Shown: piece by piece, positions 1-11,081 of the stretch | Layout: each line of letters starts with the position of its first letter | Position numbering within the stretch: the first letter of the stretch is position 1 | Assembly: GCA_030789695.1 (NCBI GenBank) | Contig: CM061142.1 | Location: forward strand, 601,843,659 to 601,907,658 | DNA from: Scilla litardierei | Taxonomy: Eukaryota; Streptophyta; Magnoliopsida; Asparagales; Asparagaceae | DNA length: 64,000 nt | Reading direction: 5' to 3' | Notes under the pieces: generated by a model | Told to the model about the DNA's origin: nothing | Databases searched by the model: none | Seen by the model: only the letters and a program-made list of their open reading frames with translations | Made by a program: the position numbers and the translations under genes

Positions 1-644
1 GGTCGGAGATGATGAGGCTGTGAGTTTTTGGAGATGACGGCTGGTTGTTGCGTGAGTTTTAGACCTAGGTGATGCGTTACGTTTTATCAAGGAGATGTTG
101 CTATTTGGGGTGAGAAGTGGGGTACATTTAGGTTGATTGGAGAGAGGAGATGTGAGAGGGAGGGGGTAGAGTTAGGGTGTCAATAGCCAATGAAATATTT
201 CATGTGATACGTATTAAGCCTATAGATTTAATTAGGTTATTTGAAATTCGAATTAATCAGGGCTAAGTAGATTAGAAAGTGATCAGGGGGAAAAGTGGTC
301 TAGCGGTGTCCGATAATTATAAGAAAAATACCAGGACGACTGTGTCGACGAGATGGTTGATGTTAAGATGATCAATCACGTGCTAGGTTCACAGAAAATG
401 GAACTAAAAATAAAAAGATCAAACGACAAAGGTAAAAGTTACGACACCCCTCAAACAAAGTTGTTTTGTGGGATAATGAGCCGTGAAATGATGTTCACGA
501 AAAATTCCACAGATAAGTACTCTTTCATAGGGTCACAACGACATATCATATCGTACGTTTGGGATACAAGAAGAGGCAACTAAATACACGTACGAAAGGA
601 AAGTACGCGCACGAAAAACGTACGATCGAAAAGCGACCGTGACA
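1..644 (-). repeat. LARD-1 3' LTR, partial (runs off the left edge)
   Basis: Read on the minus strand, this LTR begins at 644 with TGTCACGGTC and continues past the window edge. It is followed at 645-658 by a polypurine tract (TAAGGTGGATAGGG on the minus strand). It matches the LTR tip of LARD-2 (17486 and 23764) in its GTACGTGCACG-type repeats and in the sequence beyond the tract. The short reading frame at 353-583 has no recognisable domain and is treated as chance. Confidence 0.75.
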
Positions 645-682
645 CCCTATCCACCTTAGAATAAAGTCCGTCCTCAGACTTT
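645..682 (-). promoter_or_regulatory. LARD-1 polypurine tract and adjacent stem-loop
   Basis: The plus-strand primer site reads TAAGGTGGATAGGG on the minus strand (645-658) directly before the LTR. Next to it is a stem-loop with arms 663-670 and 675-682 around loop TCCT. The outer six pairs are AAAGTC with GACTTT. The same position in GYP-2 has different bases that also pair. Confidence 0.6.
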
Positions 683-3583
683 CTAAGTATAAATATACCT
701 AGCCACTCTAGTAACTACACCAATCACATCACTATAATTCAAACCATGTATAGTCACTACAAGTGCTTATATATGCACTAGGTAGTCAAACATTTATACT
801 ACGAACATGCATATATACACACATTCTATTCTTATACCTATCATAGACAGTAAAATTCATACATGTAATTCAATTATTCATATAGTCACGTACATCCCTT
901 ATATAACTATGACTCACTTACCACATAACCATGGTACACATTCTTACATAAAAATAGTTCACACCAGCAAATACAATTGTAGTACTTCACGTATAGATAA
1001 CCACCTATGCACAAACGAACATGGATATACTACTCCCTTATATCTCCTAGTATACATCCAACACCAAACATATCAACACATGTAATCACACCATACAATA
1101 TTAAATCTTGTTTGCTATATCTAATATACATTCACCCCTACTATAAATACACAACATATAGTTATTCAAATACACGCGGATACTTCACCACATATACACA
1201 TCGCATACAATCCTATAACTATATACCAGACACAACACACATACCATAGTCGCAAACACTTATAGCTAAGTACATACTTACCCGTACATGGTGCACGTCC
1301 ACACACGCTAATATACTAATCATACACGCCATCATACCACTATATACTTAGCACATCCACACACCTAGTTTAGCTAGCATATATACATTCAACATGTAAA
1401 ATCTTAGTAAATAACTATACTACAAGACCAACAAATATAACCATAATGGTATAGCCACCCACAACCATGTGCATAAAGTAACCATGCTCAACCAAACCTA
1501 TCACTATACACACATCATCCATTACTATGTTCATAGAACTATACACAAACCACAGACAAATATAACAACATATATAGAGTATACCCACTCAAACAAGAGT
1601 GAGACTCAAAGACTCATACCAGAACCAGAATATTTTATATATAACATGATATTTATACCTATACCAACACACCACTCTTATATACATATACCAATGTAAT
1701 CATATACACACAATAATATCAATCACACTTTATATTTAGTCAAGTATTACCCCGTAATACACTCACTTTACATACCATAATAATAATGCAAATATCAGCA
1801 CACGTATACAATCATAATACTATCATACACATGTATACATCGTATAGTCACATACATATAATATATTCACACCATAGCAATTTACATATAGCTAGTATAC
1901 TACTACATATACCTATCTATACATAGTTAAGACATACAATAATCGTGTATATCTCATGGATACACGCACACACAACATCCCGTAAAGACAAGCAATACTA
2001 AACAAAATTATAACCATATTACCATACGTATATAACACATATTCATATAGTAAGCACATATCTACCCAAGGCTAAGCACATACATATCTACGTACGAGCA
2101 CACGCTCACGCGTACTAACATATAGATCATATAATAAGCCTACACACTTAACTATAAGTACGCCTATTATCATTACATCTAACATGCACATGACTTACTA
2201 GTATACTATTTCAAGCATTTACAAGTACCTTCAAACCACATACACCACTAGTAGATATTCTAACACTAATTCTAATATACACAGACATCCCTAAAGTGGT
2301 ATAGCTATCCACACATATATTATAAACACTATCATTCATACCACTTCATATATATATCATGAATAACACTGAGTATGCATATATAACACAAGAGACAAAC
2401 ATTAATACACTAAGGGTAGCACACTCATACATGAGTGGTACGCAGGGTTCACACACACGGGTCCACACAATCTACCTTTACACATGCACCACGACAACAT
2501 CACAAAAAAACTAATGGACCCACCACAAAACTAAGGTTGACATAGGCAACGACAATCACAAGTAGGATGACTAAGCAATAGAAAGGGGACCGAAACCAAA
2601 AAGCGTAACGAAACAATATCGGAATGAATGGATTCAGATAAGGCGACGATAAGGAGATAGCTTGGTTGGGTGGAACAAAAAAAATATAGTTCTGAATAAT
2701 TAAATAGATGAAAGAAGGATATGTGTAAAATGTGATATCATATATATTCTTATAAAAATATGTTGGAATAGCGAGTAGATGGTATAATTTTAAAACACAG
2801 AAAAAGTGTTAGACGAAGAAAATAATGAGTAGGGTGAGGTAGTGATTGTGTTGCAAATGAAAATAGATTTATACAAAGATTCTTTGAAGTATGAGCACGA
2901 TGAATAGAAAACTGATACACTGAAAATTGAAGTCCTTTTAGCTTAGAAAAATGTTTTAAAAGTATGTACGATAAGTGGTTAAAAATAAATTTTAGTAGTA
3001 TAGAAAGAAAGGGGTGATATATTGCATTATCAAATAGTAATAAAGTTTTAAAAATGAAATACAAAAGATATAGGTTAGAAAATGGTTACGAGATAGTAAC
3101 TAAAGATTACGACCAAGAAGGTTTCAAAATCCAAGAATGAATTTTTTAATTCAACCGAAAAGCAGGAAATCTAAGTATATAATAAGGGGTTTTCAAAGAA
3201 GTTAAACTGAGCGAAGAATTTAATAAGGAATATCGAAAATACTTTTAGAAGAATCAGGATTTGCGATGGAGAATATTCGAAAAATTAACGATAATCGTCA
3301 TGAGGCGATCACGTGAGTCGAGGGCAAAGAATATGGTCGCATGATCGATACATAAATACGTCTAGGATATGATTCATGAAAAGCTACGATGGAATTCTAC
3401 GGTCGATAACACAGAAGTGTAATGATTAGGAATAATGATGAAGATCAGGGGTTCAAATTACTGGGCCGACTAAAGATTAGGAGAAACATAGCACTAAGAC
3501 TTTCTAATGAACTAGACTGTAATAGAGATCTCAGAGAGAGGGTCCTAAGAGGATCAAGATTACGTTCTGCTGGGCCCGAAATT
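645..3583 (-). mobile_element. LARD-1 internal region, first part (non-coding)
   Basis: This is the internal domain of a large LTR element without gag or pol. It aligns by eye with the LARD-2 interior: 2640-3580 matches 19025-19970 in order, with shared blocks such as GGTGGAACAAAA-like and GGGCCCGA. About 700-2470 is rich in A, C and T and poor in G on the plus strand. From about 2480 to 3580 the bias reverses to A and G. No open frame shows a known domain. It is interrupted at 3584 by GYP-1, which duplicated AAATT (3579-3583 and 39242-39246). Confidence 0.75.
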
Positions 3584-3650
3584 TGTAACGACTGGGTTTT
3601 ATCATTATTTTTATCAGTATTTTCTCTCGTATTTTTTTTCCGTATCCGTG
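3584..3650 (+). repeat. GYP-1 5' LTR, first 67 bp
   Basis: TGTAACGACTGG start, nearly identical to the start of the 3' LTR at 36542. Its last five bases CCGTG (3646-3650) are the target site duplicated by TAT-1. The LTR resumes after 11086. Confidence 0.92.
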
Positions 3651-4611
3651 TGTTTCAGAGTGTTTTCTCACTACAAAGCGTTGACCGTGGATAACCCGGT
3701 CAACGTGGTCAAGGGGCCCGCTTTGGGTCCCTTGGGGGCTTCGAATTGGTGCAGAAGGGGCGAGGGGAAGCCTCGGCCCTTGTTGAGATGCTCGGCCTCG
3801 GATAGTCGTGCTCGGCCTCGGCTGAAAGGGTGACGAGGGGTAGCCTCAGGCGCCCGGGTAGATGCATGGCCGACGGGAGGCGAGGGGAATCTCGGACCTG
3901 ACTAAGACGCTCGGCCTCGGTGAGGCGTGCTCGGCCTCGGCAGGTTGACGGTGAGGGGAAGCCTCACTTTCCAGTCGGACGAGTGGTCGGAGAGGGGCGA
4001 GGGGTAGCCTCGGCCCATTGATCAGATGTCCACCTGCGTAGACGAGAACGCTCGTCAGGGGGCCGGACCTTGGTTCCGGCCAAATCCCCTCCGATGCCTA
4101 AGTCAGATAATGATCTGAGAAAGGAGGCCCGGCGGAGACGGTTCGACTCGTGAGGAGATCGTAACGGCGTCTCTCGGCGCGAGCGGGGGAGGAAGGAGAT
4201 GAATTGGGGGAACGAGGTCGTTGATGGAGTACCTTAGGTTTTGTTACCTGAGATGCGGTCCCTTTCTTCGTCGTCTTCCTGGCCCTTTTATAGAGCTCCC
4301 GCTTGACTGCCTCCGGCCCACGTCCCACGCCCGCCATTGATCGTGCCCCATCAGTCCCCCCTCGCCGCCGCTCACTCCGCCATGCCAGCACCTCCCCATT
4401 ATCGCTATTTAGTGGTCGCGCGTCCGGGGGAGTGGTTTTCGCAGGAGTGGGCGAGCGACCAACGGGTTATTGGGGCCGGGTCGGATCGACGTTCGAGAAG
4501 GTCCCTTGTAGGGCCTTCGTCGAATGGGCTTTGAGGACGCCGATGGGCTTTTGTCCAGTAGTCGGGCTCTTGGGCTCGTGCTTTATGGGTCTCGGACAAA
4601 TAGGCGTAACA
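3651..4611 (-). repeat. TAT-1 3' LTR
   Basis: 961 bp, plus-strand ends TGTTTCAGAG and GGCGTAACA. It matches 10121-11081 almost base for base. A minus-strand TATA box (CTATAAAAGG) lies at 4284-4294. Confidence 0.92.
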
Positions 4612-4624
4612 ATTGCCCCCATCG
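4612..4624 (-). promoter_or_regulatory. TAT-1 polypurine tract
   Basis: On the minus strand this reads GATGGGGGCAATT immediately before the 3' LTR, the expected place and composition for the plus-strand primer. Confidence 0.65.
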
Positions 4625-5076
4625 GTCGGGTTGATCGGCCTCGGCCGGTTCGGCTCGGCCGATGTGACCTCTGCCGTTTTTGACGAGCTCGCCAGTCGAT
4701 GCCGACTCATTTATTAGTCATCATCAAGAGTTGGCCCGTTCGATACTTTCAAGGCGCGGGTCCCGAAGCGCCGTCGGCCTTCAGATGCTGCCACGTGTAG
4801 CGGCAAGCTTATCCCCGCCGCTCGCGGAGTCGCCTTAAGTTCGAGAAGCCGAAGGGTTCGTGAGCCGCCATTGGTGGGGTCGATCAGCCTCGGCTCGCTC
4901 AGATCACCCGTTATGTCTCCTGGGATTCCGAGCGGCGCTTCAATCGAGGCGAGGCCATAAATGCAGGTCATGATGAGGCGGATCGATTGGACTTCGACTG
5001 GCGCCAATTTCGGAACGCCGCTGACTCTTCGAGCCTCGCCACGCGTTCTTGTCAGGCGCTTCGAATTCTCCCCTGG

Positions 5077-5084
5077 CATATAAG
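5077..5084 (+). promoter_or_regulatory. TATA box for the TAT-1 antisense gene
   Basis: CATATAAG lies about 145 bp before the first ATG (5229) of the antisense gene. It suggests that the gene has a promoter separate from the LTR. The rest of 4625-5228 shows nothing else I can name. Confidence 0.5.
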
Positions 5085-5228
5085 ATCCCCAGTTGTGTTG
5101 ATCTCCACTTCTCCTTTGCTCCTCCCGGTATTCAAAGCCTTCAGCAACTCGGAGTTCCCCGTCGCCTTCGCTTCTTTGCCCTCTCCAAACTAGTCGAAAA
5201 TAGGTAATTCCTCTCTTGCTTTCATCCT

Positions 5229-5948
5229 ATGGCTGCTCTTAGGATAGGCGGTTCTGGTCGGAGAACGAGGGGTCCTCCGGAGTCCGGGCGGGGCGAACCC
5301 CGGCTAGGTGAGTCTAGTTCCCCCGCCGGGAGTCGTTCTCTTCAAGATAAGGGGAAGGGGAGACTTTTTCCAGACTACGCTCGTGACGATGTTGCGTCGG
5401 CTGCCGTGCGGCTTAATGTGCCCCTGGTCGTCCTCCGTACTCAGTCGAGGACTCCTCCTTCGGTGGCCGCGGAGATCCAGGAAAGATATCTCTGCTTCCC
5501 ATACGAGGTTCGAGTTCCATTTGTCGACGAGCGGATTTGCCTTCCGAGGAGCAATGAGGTCGGCGCCTACGTCGAGATGTTCCGCCTGGGTCTTCACTTC
5601 CCGCTCCATCCTTTTATCATCCAGGTCATGGAACATCTCACGGTGTCCCTGTGTCATTTCACCCCGTGCTCGATCGCGGTACTGACGGGCTTCGTAACGC
5701 TCTATTGCATCCGCGGTCTGGAGCCGTCTCTCCCCCTTCTTTTCCACTTTTATCAGATCCAGGTGGTCGGGCCGGGGTCATGGCTGCACCTCCGTGCTCG
5801 TTCAAGGAGGGGATGTCTGATAGGGCTTCCCCGCTGGTCGGGGGATTGGAGCTCGGATTACGTCTTTGTGGTCTTTTTGGGCGATGCCCAGATCCTGACA
5901 AGCTGTAGGCAAGGTAGTTGTCGTGCCTCCTGCCTCCTCTGCTGGTGA
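5229..5948 (+). CDS. TAT-1 antisense gene, first part (gypsy-type transposon domain, PF04195-like)
   Basis: A 239-residue reading frame antisense to TAT-1 gag. Residues about 90-180 match my memory of the plant family annotated as 'putative gypsy type transposon' (PF04195). Visible family pieces are FPYEVRVPFVDERICLPR, VGAYVEMFRLGLHFPLHPF and LFHFYQIQ. Its biochemical role is unknown. The first 60 residues are Gly/Arg/Ser-rich and look disordered. The ATG at 5229 was chosen because it follows the TATA box at 5077 and opens the frame containing the domain. The reading probably shifts frame near 5900 into the next segment, since the related frame continues from 5923. Confidence 0.7.
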   Translation: MAALRIGGSGRRTRGPPESGRGEPRLGESSSPAGSRSLQDKGKGRLFPDYARDDVASAAVRLNVPLVVLRTQSRTPPSVAAEIQERYLCFPYEVRVPFVDERICLPRSNEVGAYVEMFRLGLHFPLHPFIIQVMEHLTVSLCHFTPCSIAVLTGFVTLYCIRGLEPSLPLLFHFYQIQVVGPGSWLHLRARSRRGCLIGLPRWSGDWSSDYVFVVFLGDAQILTSCRQGSCRASCLLCW

Positions 5949-7040
5949 TCCCCTCCCTGAGGGCGTAGTAAAGGCCGGACCCGCCCCACCAGCCCGAGTG
6001 ACAGGGGCTGATGGTGGGTCCGGTGTCGTCCCCCCCCCCCCCGCCCTCGGAGCGTCCCCTTCCGTCCCCGAGAGTGGAGATGGGGCAAGGCGGAAGCGTT
6101 CTCCTCCGGCGCTTGTGGAGCCTCACGGAGGGAAGAAGAGGAAGGAGGATGCGGAGTCCCCCAGCCCGGCCAGTTCTGTGCCTTCTGCCGACACCCCCGG
6201 GGGTCTTCAGGTGACTCTGACGACCACCCCCTTCGCGGCGTCCCCGCCTCCGTCCCCGGGAATCGGAGCGCTATTGGTGAGTCATATGGCTTCCCTCGAT
6301 GTTGCTCCCGGGAGTTCGGTGTTCTTCGACCGAGCCCTGGCCCAGCAGGTGGCCGAGAGCACCGTCTTCCCCCGGGACCGCAGCACCCTTGAGAAGATTC
6401 CTGCCGACAAGGTGTCGGATTCTTTGGTTTGGGCCCTTCAACAGGTTCGGCCCTCTCGCAGTCCTTTCTTTCCCTTCACACCCTTCTTAGCTTATGTCCC
6501 GTTTTCCAGGGGTCGACGCTTGCCGTGGAACTGCAGCGGCGAGCCATCCTTTTGAGGAAGCTGGAGGAGTCCACCATGAAGGCTCAGGAGCGGGCCGGGG
6601 CGGCCGAGGTGGCCATGATGGAGGCCCAGATGGAGTCTCGGCGCCTCACCCTCCGTGTGGCCGCGTTGGAGTGACAAGTGGGTGACCTCGAGGGAAAGCT
6701 GGGGGATGCTCATCAGTCGGCTGAGGAAGCGGCGGAGTCGTTCCGCCTGGAGAGGGAGGAGCTTCATAGGGAACTGTCGGACCGGCGTCAGGTAATGCGG
6801 CTTGTGGAGGAAGTGGAGAAGGGCGTCATCGAGACCCTGGGGAAGAAGATCTTCGAGGTTCTCAGGGAGGCCTTCGGTAAGTATGTAGACATCATCGCCC
6901 CCCGGATCGTCGAAGTCGTCCAGTCTTCCTTCCGGGAATGTGCAGAGCGTGTCCGGCAAGCCCCTCCGCCAGTCGAGTCCCCTCGCTCCGGGCAGGGCGA
7001 AGTGCCCGAGGATGTGACCTCTCGAGCTCGGGCTCACTGA
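5923..7040 (+). pseudogene. TAT-1 antisense gene, second part (Pro/Ser linker and coiled coil)
   Basis: The antisense gene continues as a Pro/Ser/Gly-rich linker and then a short conserved stretch ending ALQQ. An intron follows at 6445-6509 (CAG|GT ... TTCCAG|G, 65 bp). The final exon, 6510-7040, is rich in Glu, Arg, Leu and Ala in a heptad-like pattern typical of a coiled coil. Phase-0 splicing joins QQ to GSTLAVELQ, as expected in this family. One in-frame TGA (6672-6674) breaks the coiled coil after RVAALE, where relatives have a sense codon. I call it a pseudogene for that stop and the apparent frameshift near 5900-5923. Confidence 0.62.
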
Positions 7041-7436
7041 GCCGCCCCTCCCGGCTTTATCCTCAAATTTTTTAGCATCCGCTTCTCTTTGGGCCAGTCT
7101 ACTTGAAATGGATCCCTGGCCCCCGCCATCTCCTTCAGCCCCGCGGCCAACAATTGCTGGTTGCATGGCCGTTAGCTTGGGTCGCCTACTCTGGGTCTTT
7201 TGTCAACCAATTTTGCTTTGTAGGTGTCGATCTAGCTTCTGTTGGTGACGAACTCTGTTATTTGTCGTGAGTAGATTGTTTGTAGGGTGTTCCCTTCGCC
7301 TTGATCCCCTGTAAATAAGACGCATTTTTGTACTCTGGTTAACTATTACAAACGAAATCGACTTACTTGGATTTCTTGTGTACTTTGCGTTGTCGCCTTG
7401 TTCTTGGCTTGGGAATGGACAAAACTGGCGTTGGGG
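7041..7436. other. TAT-1: 3' flank of the antisense gene, no gene seen
   Basis: No domain or repeat is visible. AT-richer sequence around 7300-7350 (TGTAAATAAG, then GTACTCTGG) could hold the antisense transcript's polyadenylation region. This is a guess from composition and position. Confidence 0.4.
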
Positions 7437-8205
7437 ATTCTCCCCAGACTCATGAGCGCAGGGGTCGGTCAGCGAGGGCAGAGCTCCTCGGCTTAGGACC
7501 GGTCGGCGTTCGTGCCTGCTGGGGGAATCGCCCCAGACTTATGAGCTCTGGACTCGGTCGGCGAGGGCAAAGCTCCTCGGCTTAGGACCGGTCGGCATCC
7601 GTGCCTGCTGGGGGAATCGCCCCCAGACTTATGGGCACTGGAGTCGGTCGGCGAGGGCAAAGCTCCTCGGCTTAGAACCGGTCGGCGCCCGTGCCTGCTG
7701 GGGAATCGCCCCCAGACTTATGAGCACTGGAGTCGGTCGGCGAGGGCAAAGCTCCTCGGCTTAGGACCGGTCAGCGTCCGCGTATGCTGGGGGAATTGCC
7801 CCAGACTTATGATTGCTGGTGTCGGTCGGCGAGGGCTAAGCTCCTCGACTTAGGACCGGTCGACGTCCGCGCCTGCTGGGGGAATTGCCCCCAGACTTAT
7901 GAGCGCTGGTGTCGGTCGGCGAGGGCTAAGCTCCTCGGCTTAGGACCGGTCTTGGGGGGATTCTCCCCAGACTTAGGGGTGCAGGAGTCGGTCAGCGAGG
8001 GCAAAGCTCCTCGGCTTAGGACCGGTTGGCGTCCGTGCCTGTTGGGGGAATTGCCCCCAGACTTATGAGCGCTGGTGTCGGTCGGCGAGGGCTAAGCTCC
8101 TCGGCTTAGGACCGGTTGGCATCCGTGCCTGCTGGGGGAATTGCCCCCAGTCTTATGGGCGCTGGAGTCGGTCGGCGAGGGCAAAGCTCCTCTTCCTCCT
8201 CCAGT
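7437..8205. repeat. TAT-1 tandem repeat, about nine units of 89-90 bp
   Basis: The core GCTCCTCGGCTTAGGACCGG recurs at about 7483, 7572, 7662, 7751, 7840, 7930, 8006, 8096 and 8186. Spacing is 89-90 bp except one shortened 76-bp unit; the 7840 copy has one change and the last copy (8186) keeps only the first part. Between cores the units share CCCCCAGACTTATGAGC and GTCGGCGAGGGC. Open frames crossing it are repeat artefacts. 8206-8426 shows nothing else. Confidence 0.93.
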
Positions 8206-8426
8206 GAGGCGGCGGTCCCCAACCTTTCATGCTATTGGTGCCATGTCAACTCCATCGGGGTTTTAAATGAAGATAACAAAAAGGGATGCATTTGTACTCT
8301 CAAGAGTCTTGTCGGACCGGTACATTTGAAGGAAATGGAAAAAAGGAAATGAAGCTAGACAGAGGGATGTAAAACTAGATAACTCCATCATACTAGGCTG
8401 CCACCGGGGGGAGAGTCGTTGCCTGC

Positions 8427-10061
8427 TCACTCTATGATGCGGAGGGGGCCTTGGATGGTGTTGATCTTCTTCCCCTTGTCTGGCTGCGTGGAGGTCCCTT
8501 CTCCGTGGGCCGGCTCGTCGGCCTGATTCCTGGCGTGCCCTCGGCTCATCAGCTTCTCAATGTCCTTCTTCAAATGCCAGCAATCTTCCGTGTCATGACC
8601 ATCATCCTTATGGTACTTACAGTACTTCTTCCTGTTCTTCCCACCCCTTTTAGCCTTCGGTGGGGGGCGATCAGCTCGCTCTTCCTTCTGTACTTGGGTG
8701 AGAATGGCGTCTGGGGTGGTGTCCCTCGCGCTTTCTCCCCGCTGCCTGTTCCTCTGCCTCTTCTCGGTCCGGTATCCTTCGGGGCTAGCTCGTCCGCCGT
8801 CGCCACGCTTGGTCCCTCGAGCGGTTTTTCCTGCATCCTCGGCCAAGGCCTCCTCGGTCAGCATGAAGCGTTCGGCCCTTGCCATGATCCCGGGGAGGTC
8901 CTTCGGGGGGTCGTTGTGTAGGGACTTCTTGAGGCCCCTGTGGCGAAGCCCTTTCTTAAGAGCCGTCTGGACCACCAGGTCGGGTGGGTTGTTCACGTTT
9001 AGCCTTTCCGCATTGAAGCGGCGCATGAACTATCGGAGTGGCTCGGCCGGGCCTTGCACTATGTTGAACAGATGTTCAGCACCAGGTTTGATCAGCCTCC
9101 CCGCCATGAACTGTTTGCAGAACAACTGGGCGAGTTGCTCGAAACTGTCGATGGAGCGGCCGGGCAGGCTATGGTACCAGATCCTCGCCGCTCCCCTGAG
9201 AGTAGAATAGAAGCCCCGATAAAGCAGGTCATCGTCAGCTCCCTGGAAGGCCATGTCCCCCTCGTAGTCCATCACGTGGTGTGCCGGGTCTCCTATTCCG
9301 TCGTACTTTCCCAGCACCGGGATCCTGAATCGAGAGGGGACTCGGGCGTCGGTTATTCTCCGTGATAAGGGACACCGGTCCCCGTGGATGCCTCCGGGGA
9401 TGCGGTATTCGCCTGCTTCTGGCTCGATTGGGGGTGGAGGTAGCACCGGCGCCGGCGGGGCTGGCTCCGCAGCCTTCGCCACGCTGGGGGTCGGGCTGAC
9501 CCGACGCTCCCGACTCCTCCTGCGGGAGCTCCTGCTCCGCCGTGATCGGTCTCTTGAGTGGTGTCGTTCGCTTCTCCTGCGGCGGGACGACCGTGATCGA
9601 CGAGACGATGCCGTCATCGATTCGCCGTTCGTCCCTTCGGTCTCTCTTCGGCTCCTTTCACGATAGGGCGAGGAGGCGCGTGACCTCGCCTGACGAGAGC
9701 TGGACAGCGTGAACCGACGCTCCGTGTTCGGTTTCTGGGCCACGTGGTCGTCAACCACGGCAGACCGCAAGTGCGGGGGACCCCCTGTCCATCGATGGCT
9801 ATCGTCCAACGTGCCTCCGTTGGGCGGCGCAGGGCCAACGAGCTGCTGCACCGTCGCGACCAACGTCTGGAGGGTTGCGTTGGTCTCCTGAGCCAGGGCG
9901 CGGAGCTGTCCTTGCGTGGCCAGTTCTGAGCCGCCGGTCTTCTCGGTTGAGAGGGCAGGGTGGTCGCCGACGGGCACGTCCTCGGGGTTGCCGTTCGACG
10001 CGCCATTCCCCTCCTCCGGGATGGGGGGCATGCACTTCCTTCCATTGCTGGCTCGTGCCAT
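8427..10061 (-). pseudogene. TAT-1 gag with one in-frame stop, truncated before pol
   Basis: Gag polyprotein of a Tat-type gypsy element, the capsid and nucleocapsid precursor. From the ATG at 10061 there is a Ser/Arg-rich N-terminal half, then the retrotransposon gag domain (YDGIGDPAHHVMDYE, IWYHSLPGRSIDSFEQLAQLF, FNAERLNV). A short zinc-knuckle-like motif near the end reads CKYHKDDGHDTEDC. One TAG (9027-9029) interrupts it within EPLR*FMRRF. The frame ends at INTIQGPLRIIE, close to where protease would begin in relatives, and the tandem repeats follow instead. An earlier GTG at 10106 gives a longer frame but overlaps the primer site, so I prefer the ATG. Confidence 0.85.
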
Positions 10062-10100
10062 TGTTGGTGTGGTTTTCTGCTTCGTGGGATGATTTTCGTT

Positions 10101-10118
10101 TCCCACAGACGGCGCCAG
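10101..10118 (-). promoter_or_regulatory. TAT-1 primer-binding site
   Basis: Minus strand TGGCGCCGTCTGTGGGAA, two bases inside the 5' LTR. This motif is common in plant Tat-like gypsy elements. It fixes the element's orientation as minus. Confidence 0.8.
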
Positions 10119-10120
10119 AT

Positions 10121-11081
10121 GTTTCAGAGTGTTTTCTCACTACAAAGCGTTGACCGTGGATAACCCGGTCAACGTGGTCAAGGGGCCCGCTTTGGGTCCC
10201 TTGGGGGGCTTCGAATTGGTGCAGAAGGGGCGAGGGGAAGCCTCGGCCCTTGTTGAGATGCTCGGCCTCGGATATTCGTGCTCGGCCTCGGCTGAAAGGG
10301 TGACGAGGGGTAGCCTCAGGCGCCCGGGTAGATGCACGGCCGACGGGAGGCGAGGGGAATCTCGGACCTGACTAAGACGCTCGGCCTCGGTGAGGCGTGC
10401 TCGGCCTCGGCAGGTTGACGGTTAGGGGAAGCCTCACTTTCCAGTCGGACGAGTGGTCGGAGAGGGGCGAGTGGTAGCCTCGGCCCGTTGATCAGATGTC
10501 CACCTGCGTAGACGAGAACGCTCGTCAGGGGGCCGGACCTTGGTTCCGGCCAAATCCCCTCCGATGCCTAAGTCAGATAGTGATCTGAGAAAGGAGGCCC
10601 GGCGGAGACGGTTCGACTCGTGAGGAGATCGTAACGGCGTCTCTCGGTGCGAGCGGGGGAGGAAGGAGATGAATTGGGGGAACGAGGTCGTTGATGGAGT
10701 ACCTTAGGTTTTGTTACCTGAGATGCGGTCCCTTTCTTCGTCGTCTTCCTGGCCCTTTTATAGAGCTCCCGCTTGACTGCCTCCGGCCCACGTCCCACGC
10801 CCGCCATTGATCGTGCCTCATCAGTCCCCCCTCGCCGCCGCTCACTCCGCCATGCCAGCACCTCCCCATTATCGCTATTTAGTGGTCGCGCGTCCGGGGG
10901 AGTGGTTTTCGCAGGAGTGGGCGAGCGACCAACGGGTTATTGGGGCCGGGTCGGATCGACGTTCGAGAAGGTCCCTTGTAGGGCCTTCGTCGAATGGGCT
11001 TTGAGGACGCCGATGGGCTTTTGTCCAGTAGTCGGGCTCTTGGGCTCGTGCTTTATGGGTCTCGGACAAATAGGCGTAACA
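10121..11081 (-). repeat. TAT-1 5' LTR
   Basis: 961 bp, the partner of 3651-4611. A minus-strand TATA box (CTATAAAAGG) at 10754-10764 should drive gag transcription. CCGTG at 11082-11086 is the second copy of the target site. Confidence 0.92.

Larger units (their letters stand above)
3651..11081 (-). mobile_element. TAT-1: Tat/Retand-like gypsy derivative lacking pol
   Basis: A 7431-bp element on the minus strand inside the GYP-1 5' LTR. CCGTG at 3646-3650 is repeated at 11082-11086. Its two LTRs are both 961 bp and differ at roughly eight positions by eye, so it is much younger than its host element. Order in the minus sense: 5' LTR, primer site, gag, about nine tandem 90-bp repeats, an antisense gene (plus strand), polypurine tract, 3' LTR. 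Protease, reverse transcriptase and integrase are absent. An antisense extra gene and tandem repeats in the 3' part are known traits of the Tat/Retand group. The element is visibly richer in G and C than its surroundings. Confidence 0.88.

Noticed and set aside
807..1699. Open frames in the AT-rich part of LARD-1
   Set aside because: Low-complexity Tyr/His/Ile/Thr composition from repeated ATA/CAC codons, no domain, and not conserved in LARD-2.
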